Shown: positions 33,871 to 45,699 of the stretch, in pieces | Layout: the number at the start of each line of letters is the position of its first letter | Position numbering within the stretch: the stretch's first letter is position 1 | Source: Rhyzopertha dominica | Lineage: Eukaryota > Arthropoda > Insecta > Coleoptera > Bostrichidae | DNA: 64,000 nt | Direction of reading: 5' to 3' | NCBI GenBank assembly: GCA_025024175.1 | Contig: QCXZ01000041.1 | Span: 44,759,786 to 44,823,785, forward strand | Program-made: the position numbers and the translations under genes | Notes under the pieces: generated by a model | Seen by the model: the letters and a program-made list of their open reading frames with translations, nothing else | Told to the model about the DNA's origin: nothing | Database searches by the model: none

Positions 33871-34640
33871 TTAATCTTTAAATCTAGGGCATCTGTCCAA
33901 CAAAGCATAATCAATCGAGTTAGAATTAATGAAAGGATTTGCCTTTTTAGTAAATGTCATAACTTGGCACTTATCATTAGTGTGACAAAGTCCAGTAGTA
34001 GAATACCAAGCCCATACCCTACAAAGCTCCTCCTGAAGAAGTATACAGTCATAGGCTGAGCAATAAATCGGCATACGAAAGAACATTCTCTCAGGAAGCG
34101 TACCCACGTCACTAATATTTATTTATAGTATACAGTAGTAGGGAGCCAAGAATGGATCCCTGCGGTACCCCTGATGTTGCTGGCAGTAGCGATGTGAAAA
34201 ATCTTCTGATGTTAGCTCAACACGTGATACCTTCTGAAACAGAATTGCATTATCAATTCTTTGAAAAGCCTTTGTCAAGTGATATAAATGACATCCACTT
34301 CTATAATAGTGGCCAGATTGGTAACAGTTGATCTACCCTGAACGAAACCATGCTTTGAATCAGATATCAGTGATCAGTGAAGTGAGAGCGCTTTATGTAG
34401 AACCACCTTAAAAACTTTAATTACAAAGAATTGCATTTAATGTTCCAAAAATAGATCCATCTGGACCTGCCGTATTCCCGCTCTTCGTCTTTTTAATAGG
34501 TTTGGCCACTTGTTCTTCTGTAATATCAAGGATAGGAAGGCTATAATGTATGTTTGCCGAATTATCCACTACTGGTGAGTTAAAGGGAATAAAACTAAAA
34601 AATATTGTAAATCAAGGAATTTGCACTCATTGTCCATAAC
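33871..34640 (-). pseudogene. Jockey-like LINE reverse transcriptase relic
   Basis: The minus strand carries reverse-transcriptase blocks in the correct order: KPIKKTKSGNTAGPDG near 34480 (K..K..GxDG), HGFVQGRSTVTNLATIIEV near 34320-34350, AFQRIDNAILFQK near 34250 (motif A, here without the second Asp), VPQGSILGSLL near 34150 (motif B), and after a gap ILLQEELCRVWAWYSTTGL and DKCQVMTFTKKANP in the frame ending at 33871. The YADD motif has been lost (a degraded equivalent lies near 34060). Several frameshifts and stops. 5'-truncated and non-functional. Confidence 0.75.
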
Positions 34641-35019
34641 GTTAGGAAGAGATGACTTTCCTCTTCGCAGAAGAAACTATTGGAATTAGAATTGATTGAC
34701 ATTGAATACGAACTATTCAATTCCTTTTCAAAACTCTCTCAAAAGTTTCGTCACGAGTATAAGATAACCAAATTTAAAATTAACGTAATGTATATAATAC
34801 CATACCAGAATTATTGCAGTTTCTCGTTAAATGGGTTCTCAAACAGCATGTTATAAAACAAAAGGTATAACATAACCACAACTGCAATTTATAATGTATA
34901 ATGTAAATAAACTATAGTAAATTTTCCTGGATGCGTGATGGATTTACAATTTTTTAATGAATTTAAACATCATCTAGGTGAAAAATATAAATATAGATTC
35001 AGTCCGCACATTTATTCTG

Positions 35020-35070
35020 TAGCCTTACCTGATGAGCCGCAACAAGGGCAAAACTAATCGTAGGGTCAGA
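35020..35070 (+). ncRNA. Decayed hammerhead ribozyme, homologous to the 20.3-kb copy
   Basis: CTGATGA (35029-35035) is intact, stem II is GCC/GGC with a longer loop (35036-35049), but GAAA has become AAAA (35050-35053) and stem III is ACTAAT. The triplet is ATC rather than GTC. Stem I is fully paired over six bases (35023-35028 with 35060-35065). Downstream GGGTCAGAGTGGA and GGGCAAAT align with the 20.3-kb element. Loss of the conserved G12 predicts it cannot cleave. Confidence 0.7.
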
Positions 35071-37030
35071 GTGGATCGATTAGGGCAAATGTTGTATTTT
35101 ATTTCATTTTTCATATGGCTATCGTGATAAAAAAGTAATAATTAATAAATAAGGTTAGGTATTTTGTTTGATTGGCACTAATCAAAGCGGCGCCTCCACC
35201 ATTTTGGTATATTAGTCCGCAAAAGTGTCACGTATCCTTTTAAAGTTAGCTTCGGTAAATGCTGTCTGAAAGGAAATTTAAGAGATAATATGTTAAAATT
35301 AATTTATTTGTGTATAAAGTTCCATGCATAGTTGTTTTTGACGTACCTACGTAATCGAAAACGCCAAAATCATTGCTACAACTTTTTTATTTTTGCCTAG
35401 TTCCAGTTAAATCGTAATAAGATTTAGTCGTTTGTATACCAGTTTATTTATTAATAGGTCATAATTGGGTATTTCAATATAGTTTCGTTACTAATTGTAA
35501 CATATGCAAATAATTCCCTATGTTGGTTAGTATAAAAAATGTATTTGAGTACGTAAATATTCAAGTCAAAGTTGAACTATTTTAAAACGCCCTCCAAAGG
35601 ACGTGAGGACTTAACTTAAAAAGGAAATACACAACTTGCCAACAGTCTTACTTTGCATTCTTTTGTGGCTGTCAAATCACGGTCGGATGTCGGACGTCAG
35701 ACAACCCGATTGTAAACATACGTGGTTTTGTAAACGTTATCATCTTGTGCCGGTGTTAGATAATTTTTGGGTTATTGCCAAGGAAATATATTTCTTTCCG
35801 CATGATTGGAAATATGGAAGTCTGTTATAATAACTGAGAGTGTAGTAAAGAAAAGAATTGGCAATAGTTTTGAATTCAGGTGCATGTTCTTTTGATGATA
35901 AGTTTTCAGTGGTATATATTTAAGGCTGATTGACTTTATTTGGTTATACACCATTTCTATTGTTTATTAGTTAAAAAAGGCCAACGTGACCACTTTGGAA
36001 TCTTCTAATGTAATGTTTTTTGCAGGTATGTACATGTCTAGAGGGTATGATCTACACACTTGGTATGTAAATCACGGTATTATCAATATTTTACAAAATC
36101 ATATATCAACTACTCCAAACTGCGCAGATGTACTTAATATTATCTCTTTATTTGAATAACTGTTTTCTCTTATACATATCAGCTTTTGCTGTAGGCTCTT
36201 GAAATGCATGTCGATTATTATTCCTCGTGTATTTTCATCCTCCGCTCGTTAAGCAACGTAACTACAAATTCTGCAATCCTGCTAATTATTCGCATTGTAG
36301 TGCCATTACTCGCGAATGGCCATCTGAATTTACAGCAAACGTGTAAATTTGCATAATGCATTTCAGCATACATTTGCTTGTACAATATATTTGCGTTCAA
36401 GCGACGGTATGTCGGCTGCCGCGACAGTCTGGTTGTTACCAATTCTTAAGCACCACCGACAATGGCATGAAGAGATGATAGCATATGTTTTCTGTTTGAC
36501 CTAAAAGGATGGCGACGAGTTGAAAAAAAGTATAACTGTAATTTAAGTTGCCGTTTTTTTTTAATAAATGTAGTCATAGGTGGTCCCAAAATTCACACAA
36601 GAAGTCATTTTTATAGAAAATACAAATTTTTAATTAAATATTATATACAGTAATAATCTTGTACTTTTTATTATATATAGCACATACTGGTGTCACGTTA
36701 ATCTACTGTCAATCATTATTCTCAAGTATTTAGTTTTTCGTACACTTTCCGTTGTATATTTGCAAGTTCAGCAGAAGACCAGAGTGATTTCTACAGGCTC
36801 TTTATTCATTTGTTAATCAAATGTCAAAATGTACATTCTCCATTACCACTGTTTTTCTAGGCTACTATATTTTAAGAAATACGACACAACACTTTAAATA
36901 ATTGTTCGGTCATAATAACGTTGATATCAACTGGAATATTTTTTCTGCAAAAATCATGCACACTTATTTACATTTAGATGAAGTTTTTTGGTCACTAACC
37001 AGGTGTAATTCATATTCAGTGGAGTTTGTA
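35071..37030. other. Non-coding; GC-richer island 36195-36445 with an octamer site
   Basis: No gene is supported. The island contains ATTTGCAT (36347-36354), the POU octamer consensus, plus several TAATTA-like cores. Regulatory function is inference only. Confidence 0.35.
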
Positions 37031-38785
37031 GACTTGCAAGCATCGATCTATGAGACTGACTTATGCAGAGGATTTTACAGCTTGTAAACGGCCGACCAGG
37101 CCGTCGTAAACTATTGTATTGTAAATGAGGGTTTTTACAATCTTATGGTTGGCCGTCCTAAACTATTGGGATTAGTGGCACGCTTCAAAGTTCCTAAATG
37201 GGCCGTATTAAAAAAATCGTGTTGGCTAAAATTTTAATGTTTCCACTATAAATTTTTGAAATTTGTTGGTTGTGATAATTTAGCAATCAATAAAACATAG
37301 AAGATCTTATAACAAATTTTATTTAATGCAGACCTGATGCTATCTGGCGCAACCAGCGACCTATTTTTACGTGATAGTTTATTGGGTTTAAATTTTCCGA
37401 TGTATAAAATAAAAGCCTTTGCACATCATAACGAATTTATACAAATTAGAAATTATTTACATTTGTTAGAAAAAATTTGCAATAGTGCACAATAAAATTT
37501 ATACACAGTATCGATTATGTTCATTACAGCTTGTTAATTAATAAGCATATTACAAGAAAGCCACAAACTAAATAAATTACTCACTATCACTATCACTGCT
37601 AAAATCACGATTAACTTCTATTATTAATTCTTGTACATGATTCGCTCTGTACCGATTTTCAATGTCCAGTACATGCCGCACTAAATTTCTTCATGCATCG
37701 ACACTTGTTATTTCAGCTTAGTGTCTAATTTTTAGCAGCATTTCATTGCTGAATTTTCCACCGGTATTCCCTCGTCGAATTCTTTGTTTCAACTGCCCCC
37801 ATATCATTTCAATGGGGTTGAAAATGCAATGATGTGGGGGTAATCGTAGAATGGTGTGTCCACATTCAGAAGCGAGAATGTCAATTTTAAAATTCTTCGA
37901 AATTTTTTTGTGCCAAGCACATCCAACAATTGTTTTTTGGTGTAGCCCTCTTCGAAATATAAATCGTCTTTTCTTAAAAATTCTTGAATGGTTGTCTTAT
38001 TAGTTGTTGTATTTGGAATTTTATCCAGTTGCTCCGAATGGTAAATAACGTTGTCCATTACTATGACGCTGTGTGGTGGCAATTTGGACAAAAAAATGTT
38101 TTTGAACCAATTTTCAAACACTTCCGCATTCATATCAGAATGGTAGTCGGCGCTTGCTTCTTTTAAGTTTTTACATCCAGGATACAGGGCTCCAGGAACG
38201 AAACAATTTTTACCTCCTGCGTGTAGAATCATTATTCTTTTTCCTTTTGACGTCGGAACATTGACGTTGCACTTCCCTCCTTTTTTGGGTACCGTACCAT
38301 GTTTCATCGAGGAAAAATATCGGTATATGGTTGCCTTATTAGTTGTTGTATTTGGAATTTTATCCAGTTGCCTATTACTATGACGCTGTTTGGTTTTGGG
38401 CAGAGGACGATTGAACACCTCGATCAAAAATTAGAAAGTATAGGCTGCCGCATTGAAATTGGAATGTTTACCATTCAAGGTTATAAAAATAGATAATACT
38501 CATTAAATTTGGAAAGAATACGATTTAGTCATACATTAAAAGCTATTGGATGAGAAATGTTTTTAGTTCAAATAATAATACCAAATAATGCTCATTGATT
38601 TATGTGTACGGAAAAAATTCTAAAAAAGCATAAACACAATTTTTGGATACGGTCCACTCCGCTGCAAAACAGTGGAACGTGCCGAACTCGTCTGTTATTT
38701 ACGACAGGTTCAGGTAATACTTGTAAACCATTGTGAGCGGTAATCGGCTGTTCGTATGAGTCTCATAGATTGTTGTTTGCAAGTG
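37031..38785 (-). mobile_element. Tc1/IS630-like (DDE_3) element, internally rearranged
   Basis: The ends GACTTGCAAGCATCGATCTA (37031-37050, continuing TGAGACT) and the reverse complement of 38751-38785 (CACTTGCAAACAACAATCTA, continuing TGAGACT) form TIRs of about 27 bp, mostly matching. TA flanks both ends (37029-37030 and 38786-38787). The 1755-bp element holds the C-terminal half of a transposase on the minus strand; the N-terminal half, including the HTH, is gone. Confidence 0.8.
37690..38427 (-). pseudogene. C-terminal half of an insect Tc1/IS630-like transposase, with internal duplication
   Basis: The open frame of 207 codons (37804-38427) contains KGKRIMILHAGGKNCFVPGA (61-80), DYHSDMNAEVFENWF (94-108) and SVIVMDNVIYHS (120-131), the second catalytic Asp being D125. 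The third catalytic region lies in another frame at about 37815-37860 (RLPPHHCIFNPIEMIWGQLK), where relatives have HxDLNPIE, so the catalytic Asp is lost. QLDKIPNTTTNK appears twice (residues 20-31 and 133-144): a segment of about 60 bp from 37990-38080 has been copied, with a small deletion, to 38327-38390. The first 30-odd residues are therefore not a real N terminus. Non-functional. Confidence 0.8.
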
Positions 38786-38974
38786 TATATTACATTTTTA
38801 GGTTAACGTTCCTTTTTGGCAATTGGGTGTGTTCACTAGTTATAAAATATAAACTTTTATACATTAAAAAGAGTACTTAATTAATTAAGTGTGTATCTGT
38901 ATCCATAACGCTGCAAAAATTTTTTAACCAAGATAAATTGGTTACAACTTCTCAGTGCGCAACGTGGCAACAAC

Positions 38975-39699
38975 GCAGTTTTAAGACACGCTCAGATTGA
39001 CTAGGACTGGCTGTGACGTATCACCCCATGTAAACAAGATAGCGTCCGCTACTTTCCGTATTTCGTTTGCGTTATTGGTTATGTTTGAGAGTGTTCTGGT
39101 TTGTTTTAATGCCGCCGAAATCAAAGGCGCTAAAGCAGCAGTGTAAGTAATTAATAAAGCAGCTTAATCTGCAATTTAATACATTATGGATCATTGATAT
39201 TTTGAACGAAATGCATCTTTTGTCTAGTGCAAGTCGTGAGCAACACGGAGATGCAGCTATAAGTTATTTTCAGGTGAAGCGAGGGGCCTATATGTATACT
39301 GCAGTCCAAGATATGCCCGGAACACAAAGTTCGTGCAAAAAATTATGCAGTTACTCTAAGTCTCACAACAGTAAAATGTAGATTTTGTCTTGGTCATACC
39401 CCTTCTGGCTGCTTTAAACCATCTCCGTTTGCGTTCGTAGTCTCCGGGTACACTTACGAATATTTTGTTGAGACTATTGACGGATGTATTTGAAATTTGA
39501 ACACTGGCACAAAGCACCATCTGCTGTTAGCTTCTGGTTTGTACATGCTTAAACATTCTCCCAGTTGTTAGGAGGAGTCCGTTAAAAGAAAGAAAACAAC
39601 TCGTTTCACTCGACACAATCAAAGGCACGTAGGTAACATAACCTATATTCTTTGTTTACATGGGGTGCTACGTCACACCGTCTCCATCCCGGGACACTG
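38975..39699 (+). mobile_element. Non-autonomous TIR element with transposase HTH exons
   Basis: Near the left end GTGACGTATCACCCCATGTA (39013-39032) and near the right end its near-complement TACATGGGGTGCTACGTCAC (39657-39676) are inverted copies. Outside them CAGTTTTAAG (38976-38985) and the complement of CACTGCG (39695-39701) probably mark the termini. The interior encodes only an N-terminal HTH, so the element is a deletion derivative. No target-site duplication was confirmed. Confidence 0.55.
39109..39410 (+). pseudogene. HTH exons of an insect Tc1/IS630-like transposase
   Basis: ATG at 39109 starts MPPKSKALKQQ, cut by a GTAAGT donor at 39143. Coding-like sequence resumes near 39232 with SREQHGDAAISYFQVKRGA and, after a frameshift, VRAKNYAVTLSLTTVKCRF. 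The order (basic start, helix with ISYF, then a recognition-helix-like TLSLTTVKC) parallels the 21.4-kb exon and the N termini of DDE_3 insect transposases. No catalytic domain follows. Assignment rests on motif similarity. Confidence 0.45.
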
Positions 39700-40745
39700 C
39701 GTTTTTGTGGTCAATTTTTATATTAGAACTTCAGAACGTTTTTTTTCGAAAACTGGTGCTAGAAAAATTTTGAAATTTTTAGGACATAACAAGGGTGCTC
39801 CAAATATACACATGGCATGATTTCTAAAAAATGTGAAAACACCCAATTGACTGTTTATAGTTTTGGTTGTGGCAATATAGCACCATATTTTATGAAACGC
39901 TGCAATAGGGCAGTGTATTTAAACAGTCGTATTGAAAAACGGGGTTGCCTGTTTCAATATTGCACAATAGAAACTGAAACAAAACGTGCCGTTTTAAAAC
40001 GCGGTTTATTCCATTATCTTCAGCGAGCAAATATAACCGCCCTAATATCCATTCTGGGTAGGCGATTCAGCGAAGATAATTCTTGTTGTTCTCCCGTGCT
40101 CGGGAGAATACAATAGCCGGCTGAAAATTTACAGCCAATCGTATTATTTTGGTGCTTTATTGGGTAATCCCATTTTTGTCATGCGTAAGGAATCCAGAAG
40201 CTACGGATGACAGGCTGGATTAAATTAGGTCCGGCTGAAGCCTCTGTGTATATAGCTTCTTTGTCGGGATAAATAAGGTCCGCATCACAGAGGCGTAATT
40301 TATTTCGGATTTAATCTATGCAGGTATGGCTAAATAATAACTAGGGCTTCTTTGGCTGTGCTTCTGCCCATGAATACGAAACCTGTTATTATAGTTGCTT
40401 TGTGAGGCTTCGTTTTGTCGATTGCTTAGTTTGTTGACGTCTCTTTATTAGAGGAATGGATAAGTAAGTTATCACACTTTAACAGCCATAAGTTCAACTG
40501 TGAAAATTATTTTATTTCAACAATTAATGATTGATGAATCTGTTACAACACGAATTTTGTGTAATGTTTATGATAAACATTATTTTATGTTCTGTGGAAC
40601 TGTTACATTTGTATATTGAACTGGCTTGATAGTGGAATGTAACGATACCTGAACTTTGTTGTTCTTCATGTTCTCAACCGTTTTCGCGTTGGAATTGTAG
40701 GCACGGCCGAATAGAACGGACATTTTCACGTCCTGTAATTTTGGT
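39700..40745. other. Non-coding; GC-richer segment 39830-40130
   Basis: No gene is supported. An open frame of 99 codons at 39817-40116 is unrecognised. TTCTCCCGTGCTCGGGAGAA (40088-40107) is an 8-bp-stem hairpin. Confidence 0.3.
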
Positions 40746-40779
40746 TAATTGCATTTTATTTACTCCACAACCTACAACT

Positions 40780-42865
40780 CTACAACCTCCATTTACCTAT
40801 ACAATGCAGAAATGCTTACAAAGGAAAAATTTAAACAAAAATATGTGAAAGAACTGGTGACCAAGATTAGGGATAAAACAAACGGGAATGTGGACAATGA
40901 ATGGGAAAACATGAGGAAGGCAATGGACCAGACAGCAACATTAGTGCTCGGTAGGAGAGAAAAGCAAGATAACAAAGTTTGGTTAGACGAAGAATGTCAT
41001 AAAGCACTAAAACTAAGAGCACAAGCAAGAATGTCTATGTTGAGAGATGGAACAAGTGAATTTAAAGCAGCGTATGAAGAAAAAGAAAAGTTGCAAAGAG
41101 AATCTGCAGAGAATAGAAGAGAAAGTATAAAGAAAATCATATCGGCAAATTGAAGACTACTACAGCATAGGAGAAATACGAAAATTTTGTAAGGAAATAA
41201 GAAAAAGTAAACCTACACAATTTAATACCCTATATTGTCGCAATAAAAAACGACAGCTGTTAGGTGATGAACATGAGCTGATTGAAAGGGGGAGAGAACA
41301 TTTTTCCGACTTGTTCAGTTGTGACCAAGAGACTATATACTCCGAATGTGAATCAGAATCATAAGACAGCAGAGAATGATAAAGTTCCGCCACCTACATT
41401 GGCAGACGTAACCACTAGTATAACTGAACAACAAATAATAAAAGTCCAGGAATAGATAAGATAGAAGCTGAGGAAAGGAACTTCACAAACATATACACAC
41501 ACTTGTATTAAGAATATGGAAAAAATGTGAAATGCCGAAAGAATGGGGAGAAGCCCCATATACAAAAAAGGTGACAAGCAGTTATGCATCAGTTATCGTG
41601 ATATAGCCCTCTTAAGCAGTACGTACAGGATATTTGCGAAAATATTAACTAAATATGTTAAAGCTAGCGTCGAAGCTTCGATAGGAGAATATCAAGGGGG
41701 ATTCAGAAAGGGCAGATTTACAGTGGATCAAATTTTTACTTTAAGACATATTATGGCATTATGCAAAGAGGGTGGAGTGCAATTGCACATAGCCTTCATT
41801 GATTTTAAACAAGCATTTGATAATGTAAACAGAGAGAAGCTGTATGAGGCAATGAAATACTAAAAGATACCACAAAAGTTAAGGAAAGTGGTGCAAATAA
41901 CGCTGAAAGATACAACATACACGGTTAATGTAAATGGTATAACTTCAAAAGAATTTACAGTCAGTGGTGGATTAAAACAGGGAGATCCACTTTCTGAGGT
42001 CTTCTTTAACATTGTGTTGGAAAGAATAATAAGGGATAATAACATTAATACAGAGAGGCTCATAACAAAGAAATCACACCAGTGCGTACCTTATGCTGAT
42101 GATGTGGCGCTGCTGGCACGACAAAGAAGAACTTAAAAGCTTAGTAAGAAAACTGGGCAGAGCGGCGGCAGAGTATGGGCTCTCAATAAACGAAGGAAAA
42201 ACGAAATACATGACCACCAAGAAGACCCTGGAGGAGGAGGAGGAACTGAAAGTAAAATAGAACAAGCGTACGTACTTATTTGAAAGAGTACAGAACTTTA
42301 GCTACCTGGGATCAGAAATTGCGGCAGATGCTGAGCAAAAAGGAGAGATAGAAAAGAGAATGAATGCAGGGAATAGAAGCCTGAATGCACTACACAACTT
42401 ATTTCGAGATAAGAAATTTACTCGAAAAACAAAGGAAAAAATATGCAGCATTACAATAGTACGTCCAGTAGTGACATATGCATGTGGAGAGGAGGATCAG
42501 AATAGGTTGGCTATATTGGAAAGAAAGGTGCTAAGGAAAATATATGGAGGTGTAAAAGAAAACTAACAATACAGAAGAAGGACTAACTAAGAATTATATG
42601 AATTGTTTGCTAGACCTACTATTATCCAATATGTGAGAGCACAACGATTAAGATGGCTGGGTCATGTGTACAGAATGGGTCCTGGAAGATTACGAAAAAA
42701 GCTCCTAGANGAAAAAACAATAACTAGGAAACAACGTGGAAGGCCAAAAAGAAAATGGATCGAGTGTGTAGTGGAAGATGTTGAAATACTGGGAATTACG
42801 AACTGGAAGACAAAGTAGGAAACAGAAAGGAATGGAAACAGATCGTAGGACAAGCATTGCTTCGC
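40780..42865 (+). pseudogene. RTE-like LINE, 5'-truncated, broken
   Basis: The plus strand shows the endonuclease-to-RT linker and reverse transcriptase of a non-LTR retrotransposon of the kind often annotated in insects as craniofacial-development-protein-2-like. In order: AEMLTKEKFKQKYVKEL and VWLDEECHKALKLRAQAR (40807-41150); SPIYKKGDKQ, GEYQGGFRKGRFTVDQIFTL and AFIDFKQAFDNVNREKL (motif A; 41545-41850); a single in-frame stop at about 41861; GGLKQGDPLS (motif B) and VPYADDVALLA (motif C) (41960-42120); then RPVVTYACG and the C-terminal RLRWLGHVYRMGPGR and RGRPKRKWIECV (42440-42780). At least three frameshifts separate these blocks. The endonuclease domain is absent. Clade assignment (RTE against a relative) is uncertain; non-functionality is not. 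Confidence 0.8.
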
Positions 42866-43619
42866 CAGAAAAATGTTTGGTTACAAAAGATCTCCACGAT
42901 GAAAATATTAACGTAGCGGGACAGATNTCCTCATTACCATTACCTAGAAAAATATTGATCATTTGACTGGCTGCGTCACCTTCTCCTGGCAAAAGAAGTT
43001 CAAAAGACATAACACGTCTGAATACCCTCCGGCATGTTTTATTGCGAATTGGACGATCTTTCGAAATGTTTTGCAAAGTGATTGAACGTGTTAGGTTTTT
43101 CTTAATTGCGTCTGTGAAAAAGATGTTGTGTTTTTCTATCATATTGCAGCTGATGAATTCAGTATCTATTAAACGTTCCATTCGCACAGATTATTACTAG
43201 TAGCAGTAGCAGTTTGTGTCAGTTTTCCAATCTCATGGATAATGCATCTCGTGTACTCGTGAAAAATCAAAGAAGTAGGCAACTCTCGGAGGTGAGTGAC
43301 CGTATTTTATGCCCGTACGAAGCATGTGCCCGATAGCCGGCTTATGACAGCGCATAAAGTGACATAATTTATTTATTACTCTCTTACGGCTGGTATAGGT
43401 GTGTACGGCGCAATAGGTGCTTTCTTTCTGCCGTATATAAACTGATAATGAGTGGGTGCGGAGACAGAAAAATGCTTAACGATCGCTTTGTTCGAGATGA
43501 ATAAAATATGATCGTGCTGTTGTGTTGAAATGTCGCAGATCAATTATTTGCTGTAGTCGAACCGTTACCAGTGCATGGGGGAGGGGGGGGGGGTTAGAAT
43601 ACGCCATGTAGATTACGCT
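42866..43619. other. Non-coding; poly-G tract near 43578
   Basis: Presumed LINE 3' flank, then AT-rich sequence without a supported gene. Two N calls lie at about 42710 and 42927. Confidence 0.3.
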
Positions 43620-45625
43620 ATTATTAAACTACGAGGATGATGTCAAAATTCCTGCATACGAAAACACAGCTCGCTTTATTTTTAGAAATTGCACCACTTT
43701 AACAAGATCAAGGAACGAAACAAGCTTAATTCAGTACCATTAAACACAATAAGTTCAAATCATATAACATGGTTAAAACCAACATCAACAACACTGTGAT
43801 GAACCTGTCAAAAAAGAGTGTCTCAGATGCTGCTGTAAATATTTTAGCGAAGGGGATGAACTTTGCTGTAACGCCACGGACAATTCCAAAAGTGAAGATA
43901 ATGTCATCTGTGGAATCTTTTATAAAACTGTTTCCGAAAGATCAAGCGGATAAAATTAGGATGGATGTATGCCACGCGATTAGAAATGCACTTAAGCCCA
44001 AACCTAATGTGACATCTGAGGAAATAAAGGCTCTTAAGGATTTGTCCATTATAGTTACTAGAGCAGATAAAGGTTCAGTCACAGTAATTTTAGATAGAAC
44101 AGATTATGAGAATAAGGTTAAAGAATTGTTAGATGAGGAAACATATCAAAAATTATCCCGAGATCCTACCTCAAAAATTTCCAAAATTACCAATGATCCT
44201 ATCAAAAGTTCAAATCTTTCAAATAAGGAGAAGTCTCTTTTAACTGTTTCCGATTGCAAGGTACCTAAATTGTATGGTTTACCCAAAATCCATAAAACCA
44301 ATGTCCCGTAGTCAATACGATTGGCAGTCCTTGTTACAGATTGCCAAAATTTTGTGCTAACTATTTAAAACCTTATGTAGGAAAAACCAGTAGTTTCATC
44401 AAAAATTCTTCAGACTTTATTGATGTTATAAAAGGTTTAAGTACTTCAGAAGGTGATATTTAAGTTAGTTTTGACGTGGTTTCTTTATCTACGTAAGTAT
44501 CCATCCCTGAAGCGATAGACATCATCAAATCCAAGCTTAATAGCGATCCCCCCTTAGGTGACACGATAGCCAAATTATCTGAACATTGTTTAAAATCTAC
44601 TTATTTCTTATGGAACGATAATTTTTATGAACAAAAATCAGGTAGTGCAACGGGTTCACCTCTAAATCCTGTAGTAGCCAATTTGTTTATGGAAAATTTT
44701 GAACAGGTAGCGATAAACAGTTTTCCGTTTAAGCCGAAATGTTGGTATAGGTACGTAGATGACACTTTTGTTATTTGGCCCCACGGTATAGAAGAGTTGG
44801 TGGGTTTCTAAATCATTTGAACAGTCAAAATTTACTATGGTATTAGAAAGCAATGGTAGTTTACCTTTCTTGGATGTCCAAATTTACAGAATAAACACTG
44901 GACAGTTAGGACACAAGGTTTACAGAAAACCAACACACACAGACAGATATTTACATGCCACATCTCATCACCCTCCCTCTCAAAAGAATAGTCTTATTAG
45001 GACGCTATTTGTTAGAGCACAAAGGAGCTCAGACGAAAGTTCTTTACAAAAAAAATATATCATCTTAAACAGCACTAGTGAGAAATGTTTATAGCAATAA
45101 GAATATTTGGTCAGTTTTTAATAAAAGTGCTCATCCAAATCAAGTAAATTCTTAGCGAGGACAAAGTAAATTGAAGTTGAGTTTGCCTTATGTACAAGGC
45201 CTTTCGGAAAAATTAAAGAGGATGCTTAGAAAACACGATATTGTAATTGTTGATAGTACATATAATAATTTAGATAAAATTTTAAGTTCTAGGAAAGATA
45301 AAGTACATTTAGAGAGTGAAGGTGTTTACAAAATTACTTGTTCTTGCGGCAAGTGTTACATAGGTCAAACTAAAGGAAAAGTAGGTACGCCTTTGAAAGA
45401 ACACATACGTGATACTAAACTGCAACAGATAAATTAATCTTCCGTAGCTGAACACTCATATTTGACTAAACACATGATTGACTTTGATAAAACAAAAATT
45501 TTACACAGAGAAAAATATCACAAACGTCTAATAAAAGAAGCTATAGAAATTTGTAAGAATACTAATAATTTTAATAGGGATTGTGGAAATTATGAGTTAG
45601 GTGACATTTGGAAGGCTATTTTGTA
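43620..45625 (+). pseudogene. Penelope-like element: reverse transcriptase plus GIY-YIG endonuclease, nearly full length but broken
   Basis: The telomerase-related RT of a Penelope-like element. An open segment 43769-44311 contains LAKGMNFAVTPRTIP, IVTRADKGSVTVILDRTDYE and KVPKLYGLPKIHKTNVP, hallmark N-terminal blocks. Further on in the same element are NTIGSPCYRLPKFCANYL, VSFDVVSLST (motif A, near 44470), GSATGSPLNPVVANLFMENF (motif B) and RYVDDTFVIWPHG (motif C, YVDD, near 44755). The palm is followed by NGSLPFLDVQIYR and HKVYRKPTHTDRYLH (44837-45094). The C terminus carries GVYKITCSCGKCYIGQTKG (GIY-YIG endonuclease with the Cys-rich insertion, 45320-45380) and ends NYELGDIWKAIL at TAG 45623. 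In-frame stops near 44463 and 44492 and frameshifts near 44310, 44810 and 45095 kill it. The region upstream of 43769 is a decayed N terminus. Confidence 0.88.
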
Positions 45626-45699
45626 GTTATCTTTTACCATGTAGTTCGTGTATATCTAGTAGGTAGGTAGTTCTTTTTTCGTCGTTAGGTTCTTTTTTA

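Noticed and set aside
41160..42265. Minus-strand open frames opposite the LINE
   Set aside because: They are antisense shadows of the reverse-transcriptase blocks on the plus strand.
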